Source: a virus | Virus record (IMG/VR): IMGVR_UViG_3300000116_000024 | Location: 1-55,525 of that record | DNA length: 55,525 bases | Direction: 5' to 3' (one strand) | Part shown: piece by piece, positions 20,701-30,600 of the stretch | Layout of the letters: every line of letters starts with the position of its first letter | Numbering within the stretch: the stretch's first letter is position 1 | The notes under the pieces: generated by a model | The model's database searches: none | What the model was told of the DNA's origin: nothing | What the model saw: the letters and a program-made list of their open reading frames with translations, nothing else | Translations under genes and position numbers: made by a program

Positions 20701-21439
20701 CTTTTTGAGCTTCTATTTGATCTGCAATTTCTAAAGCATCACTTACAATAGGAACTCCCCAGTTTTGAACTGCGTCAGAATTCATAACATCCCCAAACTG
20801 ACTCATAGTATCACCCCCTTTAGCTTTTGGTGGGTTATGTCCCCAACCTTTTTTCTTAAGAGCTAGATGTTCCTTTAAAGTTTTAACTGTTTTAACTTCT
20901 CCTTTAGGACCATACATTTTATGTGCCTTAAACTTCTTAGTTGTTCCACCATTTTTAAAGTTACCACCTCCACCTAAAGAAGAACCTATGTCAAACCCTG
21001 TTCCAGACGTGTCTGAACTTGCAAATTGTGAAAATTGACTAGTGTCACCACCACCGCTACCACTACCTAAACCACCAAGCATACCACCAAGTTGACCAAG
21101 CATACCACCAAGTCCACCACCACCTTGTGGATTAGCAGTTTGTTGATTTGCTTCTAATTTGGCTCTGTATAACTCATCATCCTTAAGTTCTTTAGTACTT
21201 TTACCACCCATTAACTTAGCAGCACTATCATCCATATACTCCTGATCAATACGAATAGGTGTAAGATTTGATTGTGGGGTGCTTATGTTAGGAACCATAG
21301 TACCTATCTTTGCTTTTTTAGCTTTAAGTTTTTTTATGGCTTTTCCATGTTTTTTCATAAAGGCTTCCTCAGAAGGAAACTTCTTGTAAAACTCTGCTTC
21401 AGACTTAACGCCTGCTATTTTTAAAAATTCAGATCTCAT
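17759..21439 (-). CDS. 1226-aa virion/ejection protein with peptidoglycan-binding-like segment
   Basis: The N-terminus is basic (around residues 24-45, many Lys) and is followed by a Gly-rich stretch near residues 105-135 and a glycine-zipper stretch near residues 430-475 (repeats such as GGKIGGTIGSAFG). Glycine zippers are typical of membrane-inserting or pore-forming segments. Around residues 867-909 the sequence LKFQKEFNKR...VDGIFGQETRDAVF matches the PG_binding_1 fold, which binds peptidoglycan in many cell-wall hydrolases. The C-terminal third is Gln/Asn-rich. A KAQDGG motif at K360 links it to the 1776-aa and 4664-aa neighbours. The gene starts 1 nt after the 1776-aa stop. Together this suggests a protein ejected into the envelope that helps the genome cross the peptidoglycan and inner membrane. 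The peptidoglycan-binding call is fairly good; the pore role is inferred. Confidence 0.75.
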   Translation of the reverse strand: MRSEFLKIAGVKSEAEFYKKFPSEEAFMKKHGKAIKKLKAKKAKIGTMVPNISTPQSNLTPIRIDQEYMDDSAAKLMGGKSTKELKDDELYRAKLEANQQTANPQGGGGLGGMLGQLGGMLGGLGSGSGGGDTSQFSQFASSDTSGTGFDIGSSLGGGGNFKNGGTTKKFKAHKMYGPKGEVKTVKTLKEHLALKKKGWGHNPPKAKGGDTMSQFGDVMNSDAVQNWGVPIVSDALEIADQIEAQKEALGSAKQARQVSDIALQASKTTPEKVDRSYVRPEDFTNTGEEFFPVYGVGTNVLAKSGININPKNEGKFTAWAKKRGMSVAEAADKVMANKSKYSKEVVKMANFAKNARSFNKAQDGGMFNGEYMPLVNPNQQKSFGQGGYLKQAAQGFTSFDAGNASYGGGMYGAAGSQLAGMVGVNDDAGSNIGGKIGGTIGSAFGPLGSAVGGFLGSAAGDLLDRNDRRQRLENEVTAKNTKEMSYGAIAPSIQAGYSSYVRDGGNVPSYRSGGNMRGDYVSPNPSALDTMKMGGNLKTLWGGKAETVSYNPYAGGESIQFKGNSHDYRDPSTGQTGIGVAYGDDAKKMSMGGDITSNASVEVENEPAQEIDDSLVVYGDMKIPEEYISEIGDERAKGKKYKNYVANVLNKDEASINRTQAKVADLGLESDDTVFGQLERRTADVVLKGADMKLKNIAEKKSILADLQEAMNETFDDYGIKANEFINKRKLVEDPMRIENAKYGARLKMGEDGVETTGNETTNPPSANDFNKKQIPLTDMTEEELEAAGYKVDPNNPNVYIRRNPETNTTEAVEMSGSSLGYTPEGQAIDPKTSFAGGVTQEDYDTLKENNPWFDWSKTDPNKMVTYKGKKVSSAILKFQKEFNKRAKEAGIDPVKVDGIFGQETRDAVFTPAKEAEEVTNYTEEKVMLGDTDTTTETTTVAPKGNIGPGVNFNNSPEDQSLDKNQLLGEYYAMATNQVQPVQAQGFQPQLRVPYDISLQDMRNDVTSQSRAMQRNATLQNNPAALALAQAPTYDALNKINAEEFRQNQAMKDNVYSGNQATLNDAMLKNLGIYDQQADRQAQAAANTRTQNIDILNSISDKYSKNKLENVMNKVYANMYPTFKYDNNQRLNVVNPTQFNTGQGMTGISPLSMVQGITGGNQGVNNAASLLSWFSQNNPFKKEIKEEEGKTKEVEELEEIPESGKYGKKVTKNNKNSNILRAIRNL

Positions 21440-21440
21440 A

Positions 21441-24400
21441 TTAATTGTATTTGTCTAACCAGCCTCCTGATTGTGGGGTGTTGTAATTAGTAAAGTTAGT
21501 TAATTGATTTAGTTCTACCAAGGAACTACCGTTTTTTGCCATAGGATACTCTGTAAACTTAGTAGCACCAGGGAATGTTTGTGTACCTGTATTAGCTTGT
21601 ACCATTCTTGGTTCTCCTACATCTGGTACAACATATAATGGATTATCTCCATAACCATGTGTAGCCATAGTGTTTCCTGAAATCTCCGTTACTTCTCCTG
21701 GGTGTGCCCATTGTCCCATATCATCTTTTATAACTCCTCCTTTTTTGAGTTTTCTTAAACCATATTGAGGAAGCATTACTTCACCACTTGAATTTTGAAA
21801 AAAAGGTCTTAGTAGATCATCAGGAAGTTTTATTTTAGATATATTAGTATCAATTTGATTGTTTAAATAAGCTGCTATGTTTTCATTTATTCCCCTAGTC
21901 ACTGATCTAGAACTATTACCTGCTGCCCTATTTATGTTACCCATAGGATTCATTGGTTTATATCCCAAAAATATAGGATCTGCAACACCTTTCATTTTAG
22001 GACTAAAAACTTCATTTAATTGAGGTAAGTAAGATTGGTAAGATGTATCAGTTGACCCTGTAAATATGTCTCCTCTATTACTCATTCTAACTCTAGCTCT
22101 AGCATCTTTAACCATGTTTGCATAATCTCTTTTACTAGTATGTGGGCCTAGTTTCACTAATGGAACTAACTCTTCTGTAAAACCACCAGGTTTAACATAA
22201 GGGTACGATGATATATTAGCTAAGTCTTGACCACTTAAATCCTCTACATCAGTAGTAGAGTTTTTAGGAGCTGGTTTAGATTGTCTTACTCTATTTGGAA
22301 TTTCTGTTACAGCTTCATTGATTTGTGACGTTTTAGTAGCTACATTACCAGTAACTAGATTATCTACATTATCTACATCATCATAAATGTTACGAACCAT
22401 AGTATCAATATCTACACTAGATCGTGAAGGTGTTGAAGGTCTATTTAAACTAAATCCACTAATATCTGGATTTAGTTGAACAACACCGTATCTATTAACA
22501 TTTTCTATAGCCTGTTCTACACCTTCTTCAGTAGAATCTAAAGTTCCAACTACTTTTTTAGGTTTAGGAATAGTAGAGGTAAGATCATCTAACTCGCTTT
22601 GTAATTGTTTTTTATTTTTATAGAATATTGATTCTAAAATTGGATCATCAAGATTACTTTTTAAAGCTCTTTCTAACATAACCTGTCTGCTTCCACCCAT
22701 TTCTCTAAGAGTCATTACCTCATCTATGTTCTTAAGTATATCAAACTCAGAAGGATCTAACCTAGGTAAATCACTAGCTTTTGTAATCCCCTTAACTCTA
22801 GATGCATAAGTTTCTCTAACTTTTTTAGGTAACTTATCTAAAATCCTAGAAAAAATATTATTCATCTCTACATCTGGCTTGTTAACTCCTCCAAGCTCCC
22901 ACCATTTAGGATCAATATCAGAAAAGTCTTTTGCTAAATCTGAATTAAATTTAGATATGTTTTTAGTTTTGTCAATTAAATCATCAGAATATTTTCCAAA
23001 AGTTTTAGCAATAGAGTTTAGTTTAGGAGTAGCTTTTAATCCTAACTTAACAATATCGTCATAAAGTCCAACACCAACAAGATTTGTTGGATCAGCTACA
23101 ACATCCATAGCTGTATTTATAGAACCTCCTAAATCCCAACCTGGCTTATCTTCAAATCCAAATGCTTGAGATGGCAATCTTTGCATACCACTTCCAGGTA
23201 AAGCGTTAGAGAAATTATAATCATTTCCCCTTAAAGCTTCTATACCTTCGACCATAGCAGCTTGAGGTGCTTGTGCAGTTTCTAACGCTCCTTGTAAAAG
23301 TTGTCCTGGTATAGCTAAAGCATCTTCAGCAAGTCCTCTTTTAGTTTGAGCTTTTCTTCTAACAGCGTTTCCAATTGGACTATAATCGTTGTGATAAAGA
23401 TCTTTTTCTTGATCTGTTAAGGTATCATAATAAATATCTTTATTATAATCTACACCACTATTTATAACAACTTCATCTAACTGATTAGGATATGTAGCAA
23501 AAGCACCTCCTTCATATGTTTCTTTATACCTATCATCGTAGTTAGAATCATCAGGGAATACAAGCTCATACGCAGGTTCTTCAGAAGTCGCAGATTCTCC
23601 AGAAGTAGTTTGTACATCAGTATTCACTCCTCCAAAGTTTCCATTTTGAGCTTTAGGAACATCACCGCCATCTTCATATTTATCTAACCAACCACCATTT
23701 TTCTTTTTAGAATATAAATTGTTGTAAGTTGAGGCATCTGCTTTAAAAGATGTTCTTCTTTCTTGCTCATCTTTATTACCTCCAGACCAATGTCCAGTCA
23801 CCCAAAAATCTTCAATTGCTTGATCATCTTTATCTCCTGAAAAGAAAGCTTTAAGTTTTGCAGTAGGTTTATCTCTATAGTCAGCTAATAATAATGTTTT
23901 TTGTTGATCAGGTGTTAGCTCTGAAGCTTCTTTAATTTTTTTACTACGAATGTCTTTTATAAATTGTGGAAGTTCTAGTCCAGTTTCCTTAGAATAATTA
24001 TAAGCTCTATTAGCTGCAGTCTTAAAGCTATCTGGTTCAAATTGATATAACCCTCTTCCAAGACCTATACCAGTAGGATTATCTTTAGTTTTCTTTACCT
24101 TTTGTTTAGCTAAAGGATCATTTTTAGATTCATGGTAACTAATCATGCCAGAAAGCTTTTCCCAATCTTCAGTAGTACCACCACTAGATATTACAGCATC
24201 ATTTAATAATGAATCATAAAAAGATTTTGGTTTCTCTTCAATAGGTTTAATAGTTGGTTCAGTAAAATTTTCTAGGAAGGATGGGCTATTTTCTCTAATC
24301 TTCTCCCAATCATAAGTGTCTCCAGTTTGAGCTTTCTTTAATTTACCAGGTTCCATTGATGCATTACTAGATGTACGTCCATACATCATACCTGATGCAC

Positions 24401-26771
24401 CTGGAAGACTTCCACCATTTTTAAAACCGTTACTTAATCCAGTTGCTTCTCCAACTGCATCTTCTATTCCTTGTGTTATTAGTTCTTTTTTTGCAAGTAT
24501 AAGTCCAACATTGGGTATAACTTGTTTTGCGAGTGTGTTAGTAATCAGACTTCCTCCTAAAGTGTACAAATTCACCGCATCAAGTCCTGAACCTGCTAAG
24601 CTATAAAGATCTTGATTTTTTTGGTTTTCATTTAAAAGACTGTTTCTCTTTGGGTTTCTAAAACTATTTGATGATTTAAATCCTACGTCAAAAGGAGAAG
24701 TTATAACTTCACTTAATGTCCTAGGTATCCAAGGAAGTTTGTTTTGCTCCTCTTTCAAATTGTTATAACCTCTAAAAAGAGCTTTTCCTATTCCAGGTTT
24801 TTTAAGATATTTGTTGAATTTAGCGTCATACTCTTTTATTCTATTAGCAAATTGTTGTTGCCTTAGCTTGTACATTTCTTCAGACTCACCTTTTAGTCTG
24901 TTTGGATTAGTTTCTAATTGATCTTTGTGAAACTCTTTCTTTGTTTGATAGCTAGTCTTTTGCTTTCTAGAGTTAGGCGGAACGTATTGGTCCATAGGAA
25001 ATCCAGAAGCTTCTAACTGAACCCTCTTTAGTTGTTCTTCTGGAGAAGGTAGAAACATATCAGAAGATGGTTCATCTTTACCATTTTGTGCTTTTTCTAC
25101 ATCTCCACCATTTTCATACTTATCTAACCATCCACCGCTTTTATACTCAGGTCTCCTAACTTCATTATCTTCATTTTTAAAGTATACATTTTCTGATAAA
25201 CCATCTTCTTCCCCTTGTTCACCTCTTACATACCCATCAGGAAGCATATTATTATATGAAGCATATTTTATAACATCATCTTTTGTTTTATCATCTATAG
25301 GTAACGAACCAATAACAGATCCAAAAAGGTTATTAAGTACATCCTCACCAGACTCTTGAAGTTTTGTTGACCAATCTCTTTTATCTTTGTCACCAAACAA
25401 GGTTGTAAGTTCATGACCTATCCCTAATGCATTAGAACCTAATAAGCCTAAAGCATCAGATATAAGAGGAATGTTTCCTGTTTTGTTTGCTATAGCTTCT
25501 TGAGTTAATCTAGTAGCTTGAGCATGTCTCATATTATCTATATTAGCCAACTCATCTGGATTCTCTGCAAACTCTCTAGCTTCTCCTTGAGGATCTCCTA
25601 GATACTTATTGATAGCCTCTTTTATTCCATTTTGTGCTTTAGGAGGATAAGGAGTGTTGTTTGGGCGTAAGTTATCCTTTCTATAAGCCTCTCTAGTTTG
25701 CATTGTTTTAAAGTTACCATTGAGCTCTTTTATATAATGAAAACCTTGTGACTCAGGATTTTCTATTCCCATTTTTTGTAAAAGTCCTAAAGGTATTGGT
25801 TTATCATTTTGATTATAAGGCTTGTGCTGATAAATAGGTTGTGCTTCTATATCCCCAGATGTTAATAATTCTAAATTTGGTTTAAAAGGTTCTATTCCAT
25901 AACTGTCAAGTTGAGATAGAGGTTCTTCTATAGGTCTTTTAGGTGTCTCTTTAGATGGAGTTAGTTTAGTTTCAATTCTATCTTTTTGTGAGTTTTGTTC
26001 TACTACAACTTTTTGTCTAGGTTTAGCATTAGAATAATTAAAAACACTTCTAACATCTTGAGAACCTCCCATTATATTTAAGCCTACATTATATAAATTT
26101 CCTGTTCCATTAAACTCATAATTATCTGGACTAGTTCCTGTCCAATATTTATCCTTATCTATATATTCTGTAACTCCTATAGGGTCTATGTTTTTATTAA
26201 AAAGTTGCATAGGTAAATTAGTATTTACCATATCATCTTGCAAATCTAAAACCTTATATTTATCTTTATTTATATGTTTAACATATTTAGGTTTTAAATT
26301 TTCTAAAGCTTCAAAAGCTTTACTTCCTCTTTTAGTAAGAATATTAGCTCCTTCACCGTCCCAATTAGAAGCATCAATACCTTTTTCTTTAAGCATTTTC
26401 TTTTTCATTGCAAGATAATCTGGATTAGAAACGGAGTGTCTTTCTAATTTATAATTATTTTTCAATAAACTTTTTTGCACTTTTTTATAATCATTATAAA
26501 CTTCTAAACTATCTTGATAAGCTTTATACCTAGGATCATCTTTAGATTCAACTGTTAGTGTTTCTTCTACTTCTGTACCATCTTGAGCTTTAGTTACAGA
26601 ACCTCCGTCCTGATACTTATCTAACCATCCTCCATTAATGGCTTTCAAAGGCGTAGCCCCACTAGCAATAGCTCCAAAGTATTTTCTTTGCTTTGCTGTG
26701 AGAGGTTTACCTTTTATGTAACCGTCTGTAAGTATCTTTTTAGCTTTAGCTGCTGATAAACCTTTTGCCAT
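21441..26771 (-). CDS. 1776-aa virion cargo protein with lytic transglycosylase domain and repeated GGWLDKY motif
   Basis: A lysozyme/transglycosylase-like domain spans about residues 860-1000. ISYHESKND carries the presumed catalytic Glu881, followed by GRGLYQFEP, a usual combination in SLT-type enzymes that cleave murein glycan strands. The rest is a chain of segments separated by a recurrent unit GGWLDKY(Q/E)(D/N)GG(S/D)V.KAQ(N/D)G with Trp at 49, 548 and 1028; a last half copy ends the protein (Trp1771 to Asn1776). Extra KAQ(N/T)G copies occur at K378 and K813. Near the C-terminus QWAHPGEVTEISGN precedes a terminal TEYPMAKNG segment. The start codon overlaps the stop of the 290-aa gene (TAATG). 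It is most likely packaged and used during entry to open the host wall; the repeated motif may be a processing or docking site. Confidence 0.8.
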   Translation of the reverse strand: MAKGLSAAKAKKILTDGYIKGKPLTAKQRKYFGAIASGATPLKAINGGWLDKYQDGGSVTKAQDGTEVEETLTVESKDDPRYKAYQDSLEVYNDYKKVQKSLLKNNYKLERHSVSNPDYLAMKKKMLKEKGIDASNWDGEGANILTKRGSKAFEALENLKPKYVKHINKDKYKVLDLQDDMVNTNLPMQLFNKNIDPIGVTEYIDKDKYWTGTSPDNYEFNGTGNLYNVGLNIMGGSQDVRSVFNYSNAKPRQKVVVEQNSQKDRIETKLTPSKETPKRPIEEPLSQLDSYGIEPFKPNLELLTSGDIEAQPIYQHKPYNQNDKPIPLGLLQKMGIENPESQGFHYIKELNGNFKTMQTREAYRKDNLRPNNTPYPPKAQNGIKEAINKYLGDPQGEAREFAENPDELANIDNMRHAQATRLTQEAIANKTGNIPLISDALGLLGSNALGIGHELTTLFGDKDKRDWSTKLQESGEDVLNNLFGSVIGSLPIDDKTKDDVIKYASYNNMLPDGYVRGEQGEEDGLSENVYFKNEDNEVRRPEYKSGGWLDKYENGGDVEKAQNGKDEPSSDMFLPSPEEQLKRVQLEASGFPMDQYVPPNSRKQKTSYQTKKEFHKDQLETNPNRLKGESEEMYKLRQQQFANRIKEYDAKFNKYLKKPGIGKALFRGYNNLKEEQNKLPWIPRTLSEVITSPFDVGFKSSNSFRNPKRNSLLNENQKNQDLYSLAGSGLDAVNLYTLGGSLITNTLAKQVIPNVGLILAKKELITQGIEDAVGEATGLSNGFKNGGSLPGASGMMYGRTSSNASMEPGKLKKAQTGDTYDWEKIRENSPSFLENFTEPTIKPIEEKPKSFYDSLLNDAVISSGGTTEDWEKLSGMISYHESKNDPLAKQKVKKTKDNPTGIGLGRGLYQFEPDSFKTAANRAYNYSKETGLELPQFIKDIRSKKIKEASELTPDQQKTLLLADYRDKPTAKLKAFFSGDKDDQAIEDFWVTGHWSGGNKDEQERRTSFKADASTYNNLYSKKKNGGWLDKYEDGGDVPKAQNGNFGGVNTDVQTTSGESATSEEPAYELVFPDDSNYDDRYKETYEGGAFATYPNQLDEVVINSGVDYNKDIYYDTLTDQEKDLYHNDYSPIGNAVRRKAQTKRGLAEDALAIPGQLLQGALETAQAPQAAMVEGIEALRGNDYNFSNALPGSGMQRLPSQAFGFEDKPGWDLGGSINTAMDVVADPTNLVGVGLYDDIVKLGLKATPKLNSIAKTFGKYSDDLIDKTKNISKFNSDLAKDFSDIDPKWWELGGVNKPDVEMNNIFSRILDKLPKKVRETYASRVKGITKASDLPRLDPSEFDILKNIDEVMTLREMGGSRQVMLERALKSNLDDPILESIFYKNKKQLQSELDDLTSTIPKPKKVVGTLDSTEEGVEQAIENVNRYGVVQLNPDISGFSLNRPSTPSRSSVDIDTMVRNIYDDVDNVDNLVTGNVATKTSQINEAVTEIPNRVRQSKPAPKNSTTDVEDLSGQDLANISSYPYVKPGGFTEELVPLVKLGPHTSKRDYANMVKDARARVRMSNRGDIFTGSTDTSYQSYLPQLNEVFSPKMKGVADPIFLGYKPMNPMGNINRAAGNSSRSVTRGINENIAAYLNNQIDTNISKIKLPDDLLRPFFQNSSGEVMLPQYGLRKLKKGGVIKDDMGQWAHPGEVTEISGNTMATHGYGDNPLYVVPDVGEPRMVQANTGTQTFPGATKFTEYPMAKNGSSLVELNQLTNFTNYNTPQSGGWLDKYN

Positions 26772-27643
26772 TATTTATAACTTATTTGTGCAGGTGTTGT
26801 TATGAATTGACTTACCAAGTGTACCGTTGATCTATTATCAAGGATATGTCTTACTTTTAAATCTTTTGCTCTTAGAGGTGACTTTCTGTACGTGCTAGGA
26901 CCATAGTTCATATTCTCCTGATTAACTACCTTATCTAAAGACTTAGATGTACAAGGTGTGTTAAATAGAGGAATACTACTATTTATTTGTAGTGCCCAGA
27001 ACGTATTATATTGATAGAAGTTATCACTCTTTGTATATAGAATAGTTTTACTATCTTCATTAAAGATAGGATAATTTCCGTAAGCTGATAAATTATTTTC
27101 AGGTTTTCGCACAAGCTCTAATATACCTGTAGACTGTTGACCATTAAATAATACAGCTTTGTTAAACCATTCATTGTTTACTTCTACTCTACGATTAGCA
27201 TCAAACTGTTCAGTTTCACTTTGATAATATCTATATGCTTTAGTATAATCTTTTACATTTTGTAATATCTCATCTTGATATTTATAAGAAAAAGGATACT
27301 CAATGATGTAAGGTTCTATATGACCATAGTAATAATTATATCTAGATTGATTAGTTAAATGTGACCATATACATCCTGTACCATTTTCTACATATGGCGT
27401 ATCAACCCATTCTTCATTTGTTATATCTTCTAATGGAAATATTATTTCAAACTCACAACTACCTGTTGACTTAATCTTTACAGAAGTTGCAGCTTCATCT
27501 ATTTCTAATGATATACCTTCAACAAGCTCCTCCTTAGTTACACCAGCTCGTAACATAACATCTTGGATAGTTAATATATCAAATGGTCCTTGATTATTAC
27601 CAGATGATACAACTCTTATTGATATTGTTTTTGTATTTGCCAT
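26771..27643 (-). CDS. 290-aa virion appendage protein with shared N-terminal module
   Basis: The first ~75 residues (pattern: I-S-I-R-V, GPFDI, then SVKIKSTGSCEFEI) resemble the N-terminal modules of the 71-, 111- and 358-aa proteins at 37.5-39.1 kb, which suggests a common docking domain. The remainder is rich in Tyr, Asn and Trp with no membrane segment. It may contact the tail or host, but I do not recognise its family. It sits 9 nt downstream of the 1919-aa muzzle-like gene and its stop overlaps the start of the 1776-aa gene, so it belongs to the tail/cargo block. Call as a virion protein is by context. Confidence 0.65.
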   Translation of the reverse strand: MANTKTISIRVVSSGNNQGPFDILTIQDVMLRAGVTKEELVEGISLEIDEAATSVKIKSTGSCEFEIIFPLEDITNEEWVDTPYVENGTGCIWSHLTNQSRYNYYYGHIEPYIIEYPFSYKYQDEILQNVKDYTKAYRYYQSETEQFDANRRVEVNNEWFNKAVLFNGQQSTGILELVRKPENNLSAYGNYPIFNEDSKTILYTKSDNFYQYNTFWALQINSSIPLFNTPCTSKSLDKVVNQENMNYGPSTYRKSPLRAKDLKVRHILDNRSTVHLVSQFITTPAQISYK

Positions 27644-27652
27644 TTTAATATA

Positions 27653-30600
27653 TTAGGTTTGACACGATGAAGGTTGAACTAATGTTGCTCCAGGTATTGG
27701 TTGATTTGAGCAAACGCTAACTGTTACACCAATTGCTACATTTAATGGTGTCCATTCATTTGTTTCACAAGCTTGATATCCTCCATTAAATGGACCAGTA
27801 ACATCATACTGATTACATTCTAACGGTACACAAATTTCAGTATCAACAATAACTCCATTTTCTACATTAAATACATAAGCATTAAAACCATTTTGGTAAG
27901 TGCTTTCTGTAGAATACCAACCATCTGGAACAAGAGTGCAATCAATTCCTGCACCATCATAAAGAACAGTATCTACATTTAAACCATCTGAAGAATTATA
28001 CATAAAACTTCTAAGTGTAGGAACTCTTGATGGTTGAGGGTCTCCAAAGACTAACGCTGCTGCACTACAAGCATCTTGAGCACTACCTGTACTTATTACT
28101 GGAGGATCTAGATTTTCTTGGTAACCTTCTAATAAAGAACTGTTTATTAAGCCAGAAGGTCTTGAACATGCTGTTGTAGTTGGAGGAATAACTATTGTTG
28201 CAGTTCCTGCTAGTGTACAATTTGTTAGGGTAAATATAGCATCTCCTATTTCACAATCCGCTTGTTGAGTTGTACTTGTAGTTGTAGTAAACAACGGTGG
28301 ACTTGTTGATGTACTTGTTGTAGTAATAGGTATTACAGGTCCTACTTCTCCAGCTATAACATCAAAATTAAGATCACAACAATCATTCTTTCCTGAATAG
28401 AAAAAAGCATTATCTGCTATATAAAAATTAGGAAGGTATGAGTGAAAAGATATCCAGCTTTTTATATTAAAGTCATAAGACATTGTCCATGACTTATTAC
28501 AGAAATACTTTTCGTTATGTAATGATATAGGTGTTCTTCCACGACTTACACTATTATAAAAGAAGTCACCTTCTTCATCGTACGCTATAGAATCTAACAA
28601 AGGAGCATAATCAAGTTTAGTAATGATTATTCTATCAAACTTACTATCGTATACACCATGTAAACCAATACCACTAAAAGCATTGTCTGTTTCTACATTA
28701 GGAAAAAATCTAAGTATATGAAACGGAAGCTCATCTTTCATGAACTTATTTACTCCAGAATTAAACGAAGTTAAATCAACAGCTTGACCAGCTATTATAA
28801 ATATTTGACCTCTCTTAGCATCAGCTGTAATTTGACCTTGTGGTATCTTTAATAAAAACTTATTTTGAGATCCTACATAACCAAGGTCTGTCTCAGCATA
28901 ATCAATTGGTGGAGCCCCATTAAATAATCTAGGATTTCCAACATAAGCTGCTTGAGGGTTACTTGTATCAATTGTTAATAGATTATTATACAGTAATGAT
29001 TTGTTTTCAAAACGAGCAAGTATTGCTTTGTTCTGAATACCATCTAATGATGTAAGGTTTCCAAAGTTTTGAGGAAAGTCAAAAAAGGAAAGTGCTCTAT
29101 ATACTAACCAGTTATTTACTCTATTGTCAGCATTTGTTGAAGCTGGATCAGAATAGATAGTTCTAAATGGGTAATTAGTAAAACATTCATCATCTTTCCA
29201 ATCAGCAGGAAGGTGTGAAAATGAATTTTCTTTATTTTGCTTAGAGAATGTTACATTATAATAATATGTATTGTCCTGAGCAATAGGTACATTAGTTTCT
29301 TGTACCCAATCATCAGGTATTCCTGAACTTACATGTGGCCAGAAATCTCCTTCTTTATTATTAAATGCTTGACGTAAATCTGTATTATATGTACTTTCAC
29401 AATAAAAACTAGGAACACCGTATGCAAAGTTATACATATATCCATCGTAGAAAGTTCTAGCTGAACCATTTGCAATAGTTGATGGATCAGTAGCACAATC
29501 AAAGTTGTGAGCTTTGTATGAAATTATATTTCTCATAGGAACATCACCATCACTTGTTACTAGATAATCTTCTAGTATAGATCTTGCTGAGTGCCAATAT
29601 TTTGGATATCCTACATTACCTATTTCATCATAAAATATATCACTGTCATCAGGGGCATTTACTCTGTTGTCAATAAAGAAAGGAAGTTTAGTTTTATATG
29701 CAAACTTTGAGATGAACACATCTCCACCAAAAACAATACCTGTATCTTCTCCAATAGTAGATGTAAATAAACTAGAGATTATTTCTTGATATCCTGTATC
29801 AATAGTTTGGTAAGAATATATTTGTCCCCATTGATTAGGAACTATATTCTTCATTGATGCATAATAAGAAAGTACAGAAATATCTCTTTCTTTAGCAGGT
29901 GTAGCACATGTACCACTTCCACATTCAGTACCAGTACCAGGATTAGAAGTAATTGTAAATCTAGAGTTATCAAAAATTTCAGATTGGTCACCAGTTGGAT
30001 TTATAGTAGGAGTATCTGTTGGAAGAGGTAGAGGAGGAACTGTTTCATCCTTATCTTCTGTTTTAACAAACACAGAACTCTCTCTATTCCAATTATTAAT
30101 ATCTAACTCATCTTTTCCTAATGATTGAACTCCAGGAATTAAGTATCTAGAAATATCAATTTCTCTTTGTTTAATACCTACATCTTGAGGACTTAACGTT
30201 AATGATGCACTATTTTCAATATCAAAAGAGTAATCATAACTAGCTCTAGAGTTAAATGACATTCCATAGTTTCTTCTAGTAATACCATTTATATAAATTG
30301 TAAGATATGATTGATACACTGTAAACATTACCCCAGCATTAAAATCAGTAAGATCTGCAACTTCTTCAGAACTTTCTAAAGCATCTTGTTGGGCTTCTTT
30401 AGAAAGCAGTTTATATTTAGCATTGTCTTTAACTTCTACAAAATGAGCTTTACCAGCTCCAAACATTACACTCTCTAACTTAAGTACACCACCTAAGAAA
30501 GGTTGTCCAAAAGATGTTTCAGGAGAGTTAAATATTTGTCTATTAGCACTTTCTGATTTTACAGGATCTTGAGGTGTTTCTATTTGACAATTTAGTGTAG

